Shown here piece after piece: positions 31,850 through 40,022 of a stretch of 64,000 nt of DNA; position 1 is the first letter of the stretch; the number at the start of each line of letters is the position of its first letter. Source of the stretch: Rhodococcus sp. OK519 (GTDB lineage: Bacteria; Actinomycetota; Actinomycetes; Mycobacteriales; Mycobacteriaceae); contig NZ_QAOW01000004.1 of the NCBI RefSeq assembly GCF_003051005.1, positions 372,001 through 436,000 on the forward strand, read 5' to 3'. Both the position numbers and the translations under genes were made by a program. Below the pieces are notes generated by a model. That model was not told where the DNA came from. It did not search any database and worked only from the letters and a program-made list of their open reading frames with translations.

Positions 31850-32791
31850 ATGACGTTCAACGAGGGCGCGCACGTCGACGCAGGTCGCGTATCGGTCGGC
31901 GGCGGCGGAGGCGGCGGACGAGGCGGAAAATTCGTTCTCGGCGGAGGCGCCGGCGGCCTGATCGTGCTGGTGCTGGCACTGCTGCTCGGTGGTGATCCCG
32001 GTTCGTTGCTGGGCGGGCTCACCGGCGCGACAGGCATGCCGGCCGATAACGGCACCAGTGCAGTGAGCGGATCACTGGCCGAGAAGTGCCGCAGCGGAGT
32101 CGACGCCAACCGCGATGTCGACTGTCGCGTGCTCTACACAGTCGGGAGCCTCGACCAGGTGTGGGAGCCACAACTGCCCGCGCAGACCGGTGTGGACTAC
32201 GTCGCTCCGAAGGTGCGCATCTTCTCGGGGTCGGTGAACACCGGGTGCGGCAACGCGACCAGCGACGTGGGCCCGTTCTACTGCCCCGCCGATTCGACGG
32301 CGTACTTCGACACCAGCTTCTTCCAGCTTCTGACGGACCGGTTCGGGACCAACGACGGCGCGCTCGCGCAGGAGTATGTGGTGGCCCACGAGTTCGGGCA
32401 CCACATCCAGAACCAGCTCGGCGACATCGGTCGCGCGCAGCAGGACCCGCGCGGCGCGACATCGCAGGCGGTGCGCACCGAGTTGCAGGCCGACTGCTAT
32501 GCGGGAGTCTGGGCGCGCTACGCGTCCTCGCAGCCCGGCCCGGACGGATCGGCACCCCTGCTCGCGCCCCTCACCGACAACGACGTCCGCGACGCCCTGT
32601 CGGCGGCCTCGGCGGTCGGTGACGACCGGATCCAGCGGTCCGCGGGCGCCCGCGTCAACCCCGAGGGGTGGACGCACGGGTCGTCGGATCAGCGGCAGAA
32701 GTGGTTCCTGGCCGGATACGGCACCGGCAAGGTCGCGGCCTGCGACACCTATTCGGCCCGCGACCTGAACAGTCCCCCCGCGCTTCGCTGA
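31850..32791 (+). CDS. Neutral zinc metallopeptidase (YpfJ family)
   Basis: 313-residue membrane-anchored peptidase. A glycine-rich N-terminus is followed by one membrane helix at about 28-46 and an extracellular catalytic domain. The zinc motif HEFGHH is at residues 180-185 and the third ligand region is ELQADC. Cysteines in VDCRV, TGCG and FYCPAD may form disulfides. The family is common in bacteria but its substrate is unknown. Confidence 0.9.
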   Translation: MTFNEGAHVDAGRVSVGGGGGGGRGGKFVLGGGAGGLIVLVLALLLGGDPGSLLGGLTGATGMPADNGTSAVSGSLAEKCRSGVDANRDVDCRVLYTVGSLDQVWEPQLPAQTGVDYVAPKVRIFSGSVNTGCGNATSDVGPFYCPADSTAYFDTSFFQLLTDRFGTNDGALAQEYVVAHEFGHHIQNQLGDIGRAQQDPRGATSQAVRTELQADCYAGVWARYASSQPGPDGSAPLLAPLTDNDVRDALSAASAVGDDRIQRSAGARVNPEGWTHGSSDQRQKWFLAGYGTGKVAACDTYSARDLNSPPALR

Positions 32792-32857
32792 TTCGCGCCG
32801 CCTAGCCTGTCCTGGATCGACGTTCGACGACACCGACCAGTTCCGGGGAGGCCTCCA

Positions 32858-34390
32858 TTGGCGACCGTGCACCGTGAGCGCGCGCTCGAAGCCCCCGACG
32901 AGGTGGCGCTGCGCGACGGCCGCGTCGAGTTGTCGTGGCCCGACGTCGACCGGATCGTCAACCGGATCGCCAACGCGCTGCGAGCGATCGATCCGGGGCC
33001 ACACCGTCGCGTCGCGGTGTTCGCCCGCAACTGCGCCGAGACGGTCCTCGCCCACGCCGGCATCATCCATGCCGGCTGCTCCCCCGTCCCGGTCAGCAGC
33101 CACCTGACCGTGTCCGAACTGACCTACATTCTCGGGGACTCGCAGGCGGCAGCGGTTTTCGTGGGCCCGGAGAACGTCGAGATCGGCCTCGAGGCGGCAC
33201 GATCGGCCGGCGTGCCTCTCGTCGTGGGCTGGCGGTGCGACGATTCGGACGACAACCGCGTGTGGAATTGGGATCGGTGGCTGTCGGGCGCCTCGGACGA
33301 CGATCCGCCGTCGGACGTTTCGGCACTGCCGTTCCTGTCGTACACGTCCGGCACCACGGGAACCCCCAAGGGCGTCAACGCACTCGCCGGCAGCCCCACC
33401 CCCGGGACGACGGTCGACGCCTACGTCCGGTCGATGCAGTCGCTGCCCGCCGCGCAGTGGCCCGGACATCTCGTGGTCGGCCCGCTGCATCACACCGGCC
33501 CGCTTGGTGGCGTCCGCCTCGTCGCGGCCGGACGTCCGGTGACGGTGCTCGAGAAGTTCGACGCCGAAGCCGTCCTCGCGACGATCGAGCGCCACCGCAT
33601 CGCGACCACGCTGATGGTCCCGACACACTTCCACCGTCTGGTGTCGCTGCCTATGGAGGTGCGCACCCGCTACGACGTCAGTTCACTCCGTCTCGTCACG
33701 CACACCGGTGCCCCGTGCCCGCCGGACGTCAAGCGCGCGATGATCGACTGGGTCGGTCCGGTGCTGTTCGATTCGTACGGCGGCAGCGAATCCGGTCCGC
33801 TGTGCGGCATCACGAGCGACGAGTGGCTGATCCGCCCGGGCAGCGTCGGCCGGGTGCGGCCACCGTTCGTCCGGGCCGTCGCGGTCGGCGCCGACGGAAG
33901 CGAACTTCCCACCGGCCACGAGGGCCGTCTTGCGTTCGAGGAACGGGACGGCCGATCGGTCGCCTATCTCAATGCCGACCAGAAGACGTCCGATGCGCTG
34001 ATCCGTCCCGGCCTGTTCACCCTCGGTGACGTCGGCTATGTCGACGATCAGGGCTTCGTGTTCATCACCGACCGTGAAACCGACATGATCATCTCCGGCG
34101 GCGTGAACATCTATCCCGCCGAGATCGAGACCGTGCTCGCCACCCACCCGGGTGTCGCCGACGTCGCGGTGATCGGTGTGCCGGACGCCGATATGGGCGA
34201 GTCGCTGCTGGCGCTGGTGGTCCCCCGCGGGCAGGCACCGTCGGCGGCCGACCTCGTCGAGCACTGTCGCACGTCGCTCGCGGGCTACAAGGTCCCGCGC
34301 GTATTCGAGTTCCGCGACGACCTCGGGCGCACCACGATGGGAAAGCTCACCAAACGCACCCTGCGGGCTCCGTATCGGACGGCGCACTGA
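32858..34390 (+). CDS. Class I adenylate-forming acyl-CoA synthetase
   Basis: Activates a carboxylic acid as an acyl-AMP and then as a CoA thioester. The 510-residue protein has the P-loop YTSGTTGTPKGV, the DSYGGSESG substrate region, the ADP-forming motif GDVGYVDDQGF and the C-terminal lysine region GKLTKRTL, all intact. The start is a TTG at 32858, backed by GGGGAGG six bases upstream. It stands alone between a peptidase and a convergent transporter. The fatty or aromatic acid it uses cannot be told. Confidence 0.9.
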   Translation: MATVHRERALEAPDEVALRDGRVELSWPDVDRIVNRIANALRAIDPGPHRRVAVFARNCAETVLAHAGIIHAGCSPVPVSSHLTVSELTYILGDSQAAAVFVGPENVEIGLEAARSAGVPLVVGWRCDDSDDNRVWNWDRWLSGASDDDPPSDVSALPFLSYTSGTTGTPKGVNALAGSPTPGTTVDAYVRSMQSLPAAQWPGHLVVGPLHHTGPLGGVRLVAAGRPVTVLEKFDAEAVLATIERHRIATTLMVPTHFHRLVSLPMEVRTRYDVSSLRLVTHTGAPCPPDVKRAMIDWVGPVLFDSYGGSESGPLCGITSDEWLIRPGSVGRVRPPFVRAVAVGADGSELPTGHEGRLAFEERDGRSVAYLNADQKTSDALIRPGLFTLGDVGYVDDQGFVFITDRETDMIISGGVNIYPAEIETVLATHPGVADVAVIGVPDADMGESLLALVVPRGQAPSAADLVEHCRTSLAGYKVPRVFEFRDDLGRTTMGKLTKRTLRAPYRTAH

Positions 34391-34395
34391 CGCGG

Positions 34396-35553
34396 TCAGT
34401 CGCCGTCGTCGCGATCCCGATCGTCATCCTCCGACGCCCCGGACTCCGCGTCCACTTCCTGGACCAGTTCGTATCGGCGGCCGTACGTTTCGACGATCGC
34501 CTGGATCACCGCGACGACCGGCACCGAGACCAGCGCGCCGATCGCTCCGAACAGTGAGGCCCCGACGATGACCGACCCGAAAGCGACGGCCGGATGGATC
34601 GCGACGGTCCGGGACGTGATCCGCGGGTGGAGGAGATAGTTCTCGATCTGCTGGTACGCGGTCCCGAACAGCACCACCCATACCGCGTCGAGGGGTTGCG
34701 CGGCCGCCGCGATGATCGCGGGCAGCCCGATCGCGAGGTAGGTACCGATGGTGGGGATGAACTGGGAGACCACGCCGGTCCAGATCGCGAGCGGAAGCCA
34801 GTACGGGACGCCGATCACCAGGAAGAAGATCCCCGTCGCGACAGCGCTGCACGCCGCGAGGATGACGCGGGACACGACATACCCGCCTGCCTTGTCGACG
34901 GAGATCTCCCACACGGTTGCGATCACCTTCTGCTGGCGCGCCGGGAACCAACTCGAGATGGTCTTGCGTAGTTGCGGTCCCTGGGCCGACATGTAGAAGA
35001 CGAACAGCAGCACCGTCGCCGCCTGGAACACGGCGCCGACCAGCGTCGACACGACACCGAGGACCCCGGGGGTGAACCTCTCGGCGAGGCTCTGGATGGT
35101 CTCGGGCGTGATGTTGATCAGATCCTTGCCCGTGGCGAAATCGGTGCCGAACTGCTTGTTGGCCCATTCCGTGACGTGAGTGAGGGCATCGGGCAGTGCG
35201 CCGAGCAACTGCGCGAGTTGCTCCGCGAGCAACGCACCGAAGATCGCGATGAACCCGATCGCGAACAGGATCGTCCCGAACAGCACCAGCCCGGTTCCGG
35301 CGCCCCGCCGGAGCCCGGCCCGTTCCAGTCGGTCGACGACCGGTTCGATGGTCACGCTCCCGAGCCACGCGAGGAAGAGCATGCCGAGGAAGTCCCGGAT
35401 GTGAAGGAACATCCAGCCCGAGATCTGGTACGCCGCAACCGCGAGCAGAACGTAGACGATCGCCACCCGAAGCGAGCGCAGATTCGCCCTGCGTGCGAGG
35501 TCGCCGATCGACGCCCGCCCGTCCGAGCCGCCCTGCGAGTCGTTGCCGCTCAT
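34396..35553 (-). CDS. AI-2E family (PF01594) transporter
   Basis: 385-residue membrane protein with about seven to eight helices and a re-entrant-like region. The conserved segments VSQFIPTIGTYLAIGLPAI and NYLLHPRITSRTVAIHPAV are typical. The family includes Na+/H+ antiporters and the E. coli TqsA protein, so export of a quorum signal should not be assumed. N- and C-termini are charged. It is convergent with the acyl-CoA synthetase. Confidence 0.9.
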   Translation of the reverse strand: MSGNDSQGGSDGRASIGDLARRANLRSLRVAIVYVLLAVAAYQISGWMFLHIRDFLGMLFLAWLGSVTIEPVVDRLERAGLRRGAGTGLVLFGTILFAIGFIAIFGALLAEQLAQLLGALPDALTHVTEWANKQFGTDFATGKDLINITPETIQSLAERFTPGVLGVVSTLVGAVFQAATVLLFVFYMSAQGPQLRKTISSWFPARQQKVIATVWEISVDKAGGYVVSRVILAACSAVATGIFFLVIGVPYWLPLAIWTGVVSQFIPTIGTYLAIGLPAIIAAAAQPLDAVWVVLFGTAYQQIENYLLHPRITSRTVAIHPAVAFGSVIVGASLFGAIGALVSVPVVAVIQAIVETYGRRYELVQEVDAESGASEDDDRDRDDGD

Positions 35554-35683
35554 CGCACCCTCCGCCCCGATTGCCGCCCTACCGCGGGAACCTACCCGTC
35601 CCAGCAGGACTCGGCGGGGAGGTTCCCCGGCAGAAATCCCTCCGATCTCCAGGGGTGGACGTTCACCGCGGGACGGCGTATAG

Positions 35684-35705
35684 ATTAATTATCTACCTAA
35701 TTAAT
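35684..35705. promoter_or_regulatory. AT-rich palindromic operator before the thiolase gene
   Basis: ATTAATTA-TCTACC-TAATTAAT is a perfect 8+6+8 dyad in a very GC-rich genome, ending 15 bases before the thiolase ATG and next to its RBS (GAGGAG). The form is like MarR-family sites that control fatty-acid genes in Rhodococcus. No MarR gene is adjacent. Confidence 0.65.
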
Positions 35706-35720
35706 CGTGAGGAGCGTTCC

Positions 35721-36872
35721 ATGGGCGAGGCGTACATCATCGACGCGATCCGTACCCCGGCCGGCAAGAAGAACGGCGCCTTGGCGTCCGTCCACCCGAT
35801 CGACCTGGGAGCGAGCGCAATCCGTTCGCTCCTCGACCGCACCCCGATCGACCCGGCCGCCATCGACGACGTCGTCTTCGGCTGCGTCGACGCGATCGGC
35901 GGCCAGGCCGGCAACATCGCACGCACCGCCGGCCTGGCCGCAGGGCTGCCCGAGCACGTTCCCGGGGTGACCGTCGATCGGCAGTGCGGGTCGAGCCAGC
36001 AGGCCCTGCACTTCGCCGCGCAGGCGGTGTTGAGCGGGACCGCCGATCTGGTCGTCGCGGGCGGCGTCCAGAGCATGAGCCGTATCCCCATCTCCGCGGC
36101 CATGACGGCCGGCCGCCGATACGGGTTCGAGGAGCCGCAATCCGGTTCCGCCGGATGGCATCGGCGCTACGGCAACGAGGAAATCTCCCAGTTCCGCGCC
36201 GCCGAACTCATCGCCGAGAAGTGGGGCATCAGCCGCGAGGACATGGAGCGGTGGGCCCTGCGTAGTCACGAGCGCGCCCGCACGGCCGCAGCACTGGGCC
36301 GCTTCGACGCCGAGATCGCCCCCGTCGGCGCGTTCGCGGCGGACGAGTGCCCACGGAACACGAGCCTCGCGGCGATGGCCGCCCTGCCGACGCTGCGGCC
36401 GGGCGGACGCGTGACCGCCGCGCTGGCGAGCCAGATCTGCGACGGCGCGAGCGCGACGCTCGTCGCGTCCGAGGCCGCCGTCCTCGCGCACGGCCTGCGG
36501 CCGCGCGCGAGAATCCATCACCTGAGTGCCCGCGGCGACGACCCGGTCTTCATGCTCACCGCGCCGATCCCGGCCACCGAACACGCGTTGCGCCGCACCG
36601 GGATGCACATCGACGACTTCGACGTCATCGAGGTCAACGAGGCATTCGCATCGGTGGTGCTGGCCTGGGTCGCCGAAACGGGGGCCGACCCGGACCGCGT
36701 GAATGTCAACGGCGGCGGGATCGCGCTCGGTCACCCGCTGGGCGCGACCGGAACCAAGCTGTTCGCGACGATGCTGCACGAGCTCGAGCGCACGGGCGGG
36801 CGGTTCGGCCTGCAGACGATGTGCGAGGGCGGAGGAACCGCGAACGTCCTGATCGTCGAACGACTGGACTGA
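35721..36872 (+). CDS. Thiolase family acetyl-CoA acyltransferase
   Basis: Condenses or cleaves acyl-CoA units. The 383-residue protein has the nucleophile Cys89 in VDRQCGSSQQ, the catalytic His338 in GGGIALGHPLGATG, and the second active-site Cys368 in MCEGGGTANV. Length and motifs match thiolases of steroid or fatty-acid breakdown (FadA type). It lies near an acyl-CoA synthetase but on the far side of the AI-2E gene, so joint action is possible but not shown. Confidence 0.93.
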   Translation: MGEAYIIDAIRTPAGKKNGALASVHPIDLGASAIRSLLDRTPIDPAAIDDVVFGCVDAIGGQAGNIARTAGLAAGLPEHVPGVTVDRQCGSSQQALHFAAQAVLSGTADLVVAGGVQSMSRIPISAAMTAGRRYGFEEPQSGSAGWHRRYGNEEISQFRAAELIAEKWGISREDMERWALRSHERARTAAALGRFDAEIAPVGAFAADECPRNTSLAAMAALPTLRPGGRVTAALASQICDGASATLVASEAAVLAHGLRPRARIHHLSARGDDPVFMLTAPIPATEHALRRTGMHIDDFDVIEVNEAFASVVLAWVAETGADPDRVNVNGGGIALGHPLGATGTKLFATMLHELERTGGRFGLQTMCEGGGTANVLIVERLD

Positions 36873-36881
36873 GGAAACCCG

Positions 36882-36911
36882 TTGACATATGCAGGTAAAT
36901 GCCTGCATAGT
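36882..36911 (+). promoter_or_regulatory. Leaderless promoter with an ArsR-type operator between -35 and -10
   Basis: TTGACA (36882-36887) and CATAGT (36906-36911) are 18 bases apart. The spacer and the -10 hold the perfect dyad TATGCAGG-TAAATG-CCTGCATA (36888-36909). The GTG start at 36918 begins six bases after the -10, which is where transcription would start, so the mRNA is probably leaderless. Binding of the encoded regulator would block RNA polymerase. Confidence 0.75.
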
Positions 36912-36917
36912 TTTGGT

Positions 36918-37715
36918 GTGCAATCCGAACAACCCGATATGGACGCGGTTTTCAAGGCACTGGCCGACGGCACCCGCCGGCTGCTGCTGGACCGGCTACG
37001 GGAGCACAACGGTCAGACGCTGCGGGAGCTGTGTGAGCGGGTCGATATGGCCAGGCAGTCGTTGACCCAGCATCTCGACATTCTCGAGCGGGCCGGGCTG
37101 GTGACCGTGCTGCGGCGCGGGCGCGCGCGGGTGCACTACATCAATCCGACACCGATTCACGACATCGAACAGCGCTGGATCTCCGTCTTCGACCGCCCCC
37201 GGCTGAATGTCCTGCGCGCCATCAAGAACCAGGCAGAGGAGTACACCATGACCGCCACCGTGCCGAGCTACGTCTACGTCACCTATATTCACGCCAGCGC
37301 CGAACAGGTATGGAAGGCGCTGACCGACGCCGACCTGACCGCCCAGTACTGGTCCCACGAGAATGTCTCCGACTGGCAGCCCGGTTCACCCTGGGAGCAC
37401 CGCCGCGCCGACGGCTCCGGCAAGGTCGACGTCGTCGGCAGGGTGCTCGAGTCCGAACCTCCGACGAAGCTGGTTCTCACCTTCGAGGACTCCCCCGAGG
37501 AGGACCGCTCGCCGTCCGTGGTGACCTTCTCGGTCGAGTCCCACCGGGACATCGTCCGGCTCACAGTCACCCACGAGAACCTGCCGAATGAGCAAATGCT
37601 GCAAGGCATTTCGAGCGGCTGGCCCTCGGTGATCGCCAACCTCAAGTCCCTGCTGGAAACCGGCAAGGTCCTCCCACAGGCCCCGTGGGAAATGGACTCG
37701 GCGGTGCGCGCCTGA
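36918..37715 (+). CDS. ArsR family regulator fused to an SRPBCC (AHSA1-type) domain
   Basis: 265 residues. Residues 8-85 form a winged helix of the ArsR type (VFKALADGTRRLLLDRL ... MARQSLTQHLDILERAGLV). Residues 110-250 form an SRPBCC/AHSA1 lipid- or ligand-binding domain (IHASAEQVWKALTDADL). The fusion could let a hydrophobic ligand act directly on DNA binding. The metal-binding cysteine motif of classical ArsR is absent. The GTG at 36918 fits the leaderless promoter. It is followed by a DinB-like gene overlapping by one base. Confidence 0.88.
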   Translation: MQSEQPDMDAVFKALADGTRRLLLDRLREHNGQTLRELCERVDMARQSLTQHLDILERAGLVTVLRRGRARVHYINPTPIHDIEQRWISVFDRPRLNVLRAIKNQAEEYTMTATVPSYVYVTYIHASAEQVWKALTDADLTAQYWSHENVSDWQPGSPWEHRRADGSGKVDVVGRVLESEPPTKLVLTFEDSPEEDRSPSVVTFSVESHRDIVRLTVTHENLPNEQMLQGISSGWPSVIANLKSLLETGKVLPQAPWEMDSAVRA

Positions 37716-38212
37716 TGTTGGACACCACCGCATTGCGCGAAGCTTACGACTCATTCCTGGAAGCCGCTGTCACCGTATCCGATTCGACCCACCTCCGGAC
37801 GCCCCCACCCGGTGAATGGAATGCCGATCGGATCCTGGCCCACGTCTGTCTCGTCACCGCGGGCACTATCGCCGCGGCGGCGGCGGTTGCGGCGGGGGAA
37901 CACACCACCTACGACAATCGCCACACCCTCGACACCTGGACGATCGACCGCGTGGCCGAACGGGCGGGCGGGCCCCCTGGCCTGCGTGAGCGCCTGCGCC
38001 GTCAGGCAGAGATCCTCTGCGGCTTCGGTGGACCCGCCCTGTCCGATCCCGAACTCGACACCCCCGTCCCGCTCCTCGGGCTCTCCGGGGGCACCCTGCT
38101 CACCGACACCGTCGTCCCGCTGCGCGGACTGTTCGCGGGCCTGGCCGACATCGAAATCCCCACCCACACCAGGCAACTGCTGGCCCTTCTACCCGAAGAG
38201 GCCGCCATCTGA
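37715..38212 (+). CDS. DinB-like / mycothiol-dependent-isomerase-type helical protein
   Basis: 165 residues predicted to form a four-helix bundle. TPPPGEWNADRILAHVCL near residues 29-46 resembles the start of DinB_2 or maleylpyruvate isomerase-like proteins, with His44 as a possible metal ligand. The ATG at 37715 overlaps the ArsR fusion stop (TGATG), so the two are co-expressed. The partnership of ArsR-SRPBCC with a DinB-like protein suggests a small stress or detoxification unit; the substrate is unknown. Confidence 0.65.
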   Translation: MLDTTALREAYDSFLEAAVTVSDSTHLRTPPPGEWNADRILAHVCLVTAGTIAAAAAVAAGEHTTYDNRHTLDTWTIDRVAERAGGPPGLRERLRRQAEILCGFGGPALSDPELDTPVPLLGLSGGTLLTDTVVPLRGLFAGLADIEIPTHTRQLLALLPEEAAI

Positions 38213-38460
38213 CACGCGATCAGGGCCGATTCCGCCGAGGAGGTAGACGCGCTGCGCCGCGTCGTCGACCTCGGCAAAGATCGCCCGGACCCACGCCTCG
38301 GGCTCAGGTAGTTGCACGTGCCGGTGGGCGCCCGTCTCGGCGTGAGCACTCGCCACTGTCACGGTCACGGTCACGGTCACGGTCACGGTCACTGCGGTTC
38401 CGCTGGAGGCGGGGTTCGAGCCCTGCCCAGCGGTCGAATCCCGAGGGACGGGCCGACGCC
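38213..38460. other. Intergenic stretch with a (GGTCAC) hexamer array
   Basis: This 248-base gap holds GTCAC followed by five GGTCAC units at 38358-38392. To its left, on the minus strand, a frame reads HVQLPEPEAWVRAIFAEVDD, which looks coding-like but has no start other than inside the hexamer array. It could be the end of a lost gene. No tRNA or terminator is evident. Confidence 0.5.
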
Positions 38461-39486
38461 TCAGAACAGCGTGAGTGCGGGCGCTGCGCCGGCCCCGACG
38501 AGCTCACGGCGCGCCGGGGGCGTCGGGTCGCGGTGCTCGGATCGATCACCGAGCCCGTACTTGTCGACCATCGGCTCGACCCGCGCCCGCAGCCACAGCT
38601 TGTACTCCGGGGTGACGTACGCGCCCCGCCCGTACAGCTGCCGATACCGCCGCACCAGCGCGGGGTGCTCGGACGCGAGCCAGTTGAGGAACCAGCCCCG
38701 GGTACTGCCGCGCAGGTGCATCGGGAAGATCGTCACGCCGGTGGCCCCGGCCTCCGCGATGGCCTCGAGAAGTCCGTCGAGATGCGCGGTCGAATCGGTG
38801 AGGTATGGAATCACCGGCGCCACCATGACATTGCACGGCAGCCCGGCGTCGGTGACCGCCCGGATCAGATCCAGCCGGGCGCGGGGATCTGGCGTTCCCG
38901 GCTCGACGGCCTTCTGCAGTTCCGGGTCGTGGATCGCGAGTGACACCCCGATGCCCACCGACACCTGCTCGGCCGCCTGCCGCAGCAACGGCAGATCCCG
39001 GCGCAGCAGCGTGCCCTTGGTGAGAATCGAGAAGGGCGTGCGAGATTCGGCGAGTGCACCGATGATGCCGGGCATCAGCCGATAGCGCCCCTCCGCCCGC
39101 TGGTACGGGTCGGTGTTGGTACCCAGCGCGACGTGTTCACGCTTCCAGGAACGCCGGGCCAATTCTCGTCGCAACACCGCAGCGATGTTCGTCTTCACGA
39201 CGACCTGCGAATCGAAGTCGTGACCCGAATCGAGGTCGAGGTACTCGTGGGTGGGCCGCGCGAAGCAGTACCGGCACGCATGACTGCACCCACGAAACGC
39301 GTTGACGGTGAAGTGGAACGGCAGCGACGCACCGTCCGGCACCTTGTTGAGGGCGCTCTTGCACAGCACCTCGTGGAACGTGATGCCCTCGAACTCAGGC
39401 GTCTGGATGCTGCGCACCAACCCGGCCCGTTCCAGACCCGGAAGCGCGCCGTCGTCGGCGTCGAGCGTCTGCCCCTGCCACCTCAT
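38461..39486 (-). CDS. Rv2578c family radical SAM protein
   Basis: 341 residues. The cluster motif is GCSHACRYCFARP, that is C-x3-C-x2-C for a [4Fe-4S] cluster binding S-adenosylmethionine. It is followed by a TIM-barrel segment (VALGTNTDPYQRAEGRYRLM) as in spore-photoproduct-lyase-like and Rv2578c proteins. The ATG at 39486 is preceded by two LexA-type boxes, so it is probably DNA-damage inducible. A repair function is plausible but unproven. The reaction is unknown. Confidence 0.9.
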   Translation of the reverse strand: MRWQGQTLDADDGALPGLERAGLVRSIQTPEFEGITFHEVLCKSALNKVPDGASLPFHFTVNAFRGCSHACRYCFARPTHEYLDLDSGHDFDSQVVVKTNIAAVLRRELARRSWKREHVALGTNTDPYQRAEGRYRLMPGIIGALAESRTPFSILTKGTLLRRDLPLLRQAAEQVSVGIGVSLAIHDPELQKAVEPGTPDPRARLDLIRAVTDAGLPCNVMVAPVIPYLTDSTAHLDGLLEAIAEAGATGVTIFPMHLRGSTRGWFLNWLASEHPALVRRYRQLYGRGAYVTPEYKLWLRARVEPMVDKYGLGDRSEHRDPTPPARRELVGAGAAPALTLF

Positions 39487-39494
39487 GGCCCCAG

Positions 39495-39510
39495 TCGAAC
39501 ACGCGTGCGA
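39495..39510. promoter_or_regulatory. LexA (SOS) box 1, proximal to the radical SAM gene
   Basis: TCGAAC-ACGC-GTGCGA differs at one base from the actinobacterial LexA consensus TCGAAC-N4-GTTCGA. It lies 9 bases upstream of the radical SAM start codon. Confidence 0.6.
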
Positions 39511-39529
39511 AGCAGTGTCAACCATTTCT

Positions 39530-39545
39530 TCGAAACAGTGTTCGA
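39530..39545. promoter_or_regulatory. LexA (SOS) box 2, between the radical SAM gene and ridA
   Basis: On the minus strand TCGAAC-ACTG-TTTCGA, one mismatch to TCGAAC-N4-GTTCGA. It lies 44 bases from the radical SAM start and 61 from the divergent ridA start. Its centre is 35 bp from the centre of box 1. A TTGACA (39521-39516, minus) stands between the two boxes. Confidence 0.72.
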
Positions 39546-39605
39546 GTCGAGGTATCGTCGGTGCGGGAACACGCCCGAAACATCGGACTGACACAATTTC
39601 CGACC

Positions 39606-39971
39606 ATGACCAGAAAGAACATCTCATCCGGTTCCGAGTGGGAGCCCAAGATCGGCTACTCGCGCGCAGTGCGCATCGGCAACCAGGTCGCCGTGTCCGG
39701 CACCACCTCGCCGGGCGCAACGCTCGAGGAGCAGACCCGCGGCGCTCTCGCGACCATCGCAGCGTCCCTGACCGAGGCGGGCGCGTCGCTCACCGACGTC
39801 ATCCGCACCCGGATGTACCTGCGCGACATGAGCAAGTGGGAGGAGGCCGCCCTCGCCCACGGCGAGGTGTTCGGCGACATCCGTCCCGCCACCACGATCC
39901 TCGAGGTGAGCGCGCTCATCGATTCCGATCTGCTCATCGAGATCGAGGCCGACGCCGTCGTCGCCGACTGA
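39606..39971 (+). CDS. RidA family enamine/imine deaminase
   Basis: 121 residues of the YjgF/RidA fold, a trimer that hydrolyses reactive imines. The conserved arginine is in VIRTRMYL and the glutamate in IEIEADAVV, both needed for activity. The first ~20 residues have GYSRAVRIGNQVAVSGTTSP, as in the family. It is divergent from the radical SAM gene and shares the LexA-box region. Its substrate is not evident. Confidence 0.9.
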   Translation: MTRKNISSGSEWEPKIGYSRAVRIGNQVAVSGTTSPGATLEEQTRGALATIAASLTEAGASLTDVIRTRMYLRDMSKWEEAALAHGEVFGDIRPATTILEVSALIDSDLLIEIEADAVVAD

Positions 39972-40022
39972 CCTCGAACCGTCGCGGGCCGCCTTGTCCT
40001 CCGAGGCGGCCCGCACCTGTCG

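Noticed and set aside
38395-38450. tRNA-like T-arm (GGGGTTCGAGCCC)
   Set aside because: No matching acceptor stem, anticodon arm or D-arm could be found on either strand; the upstream part is a hexamer repeat.
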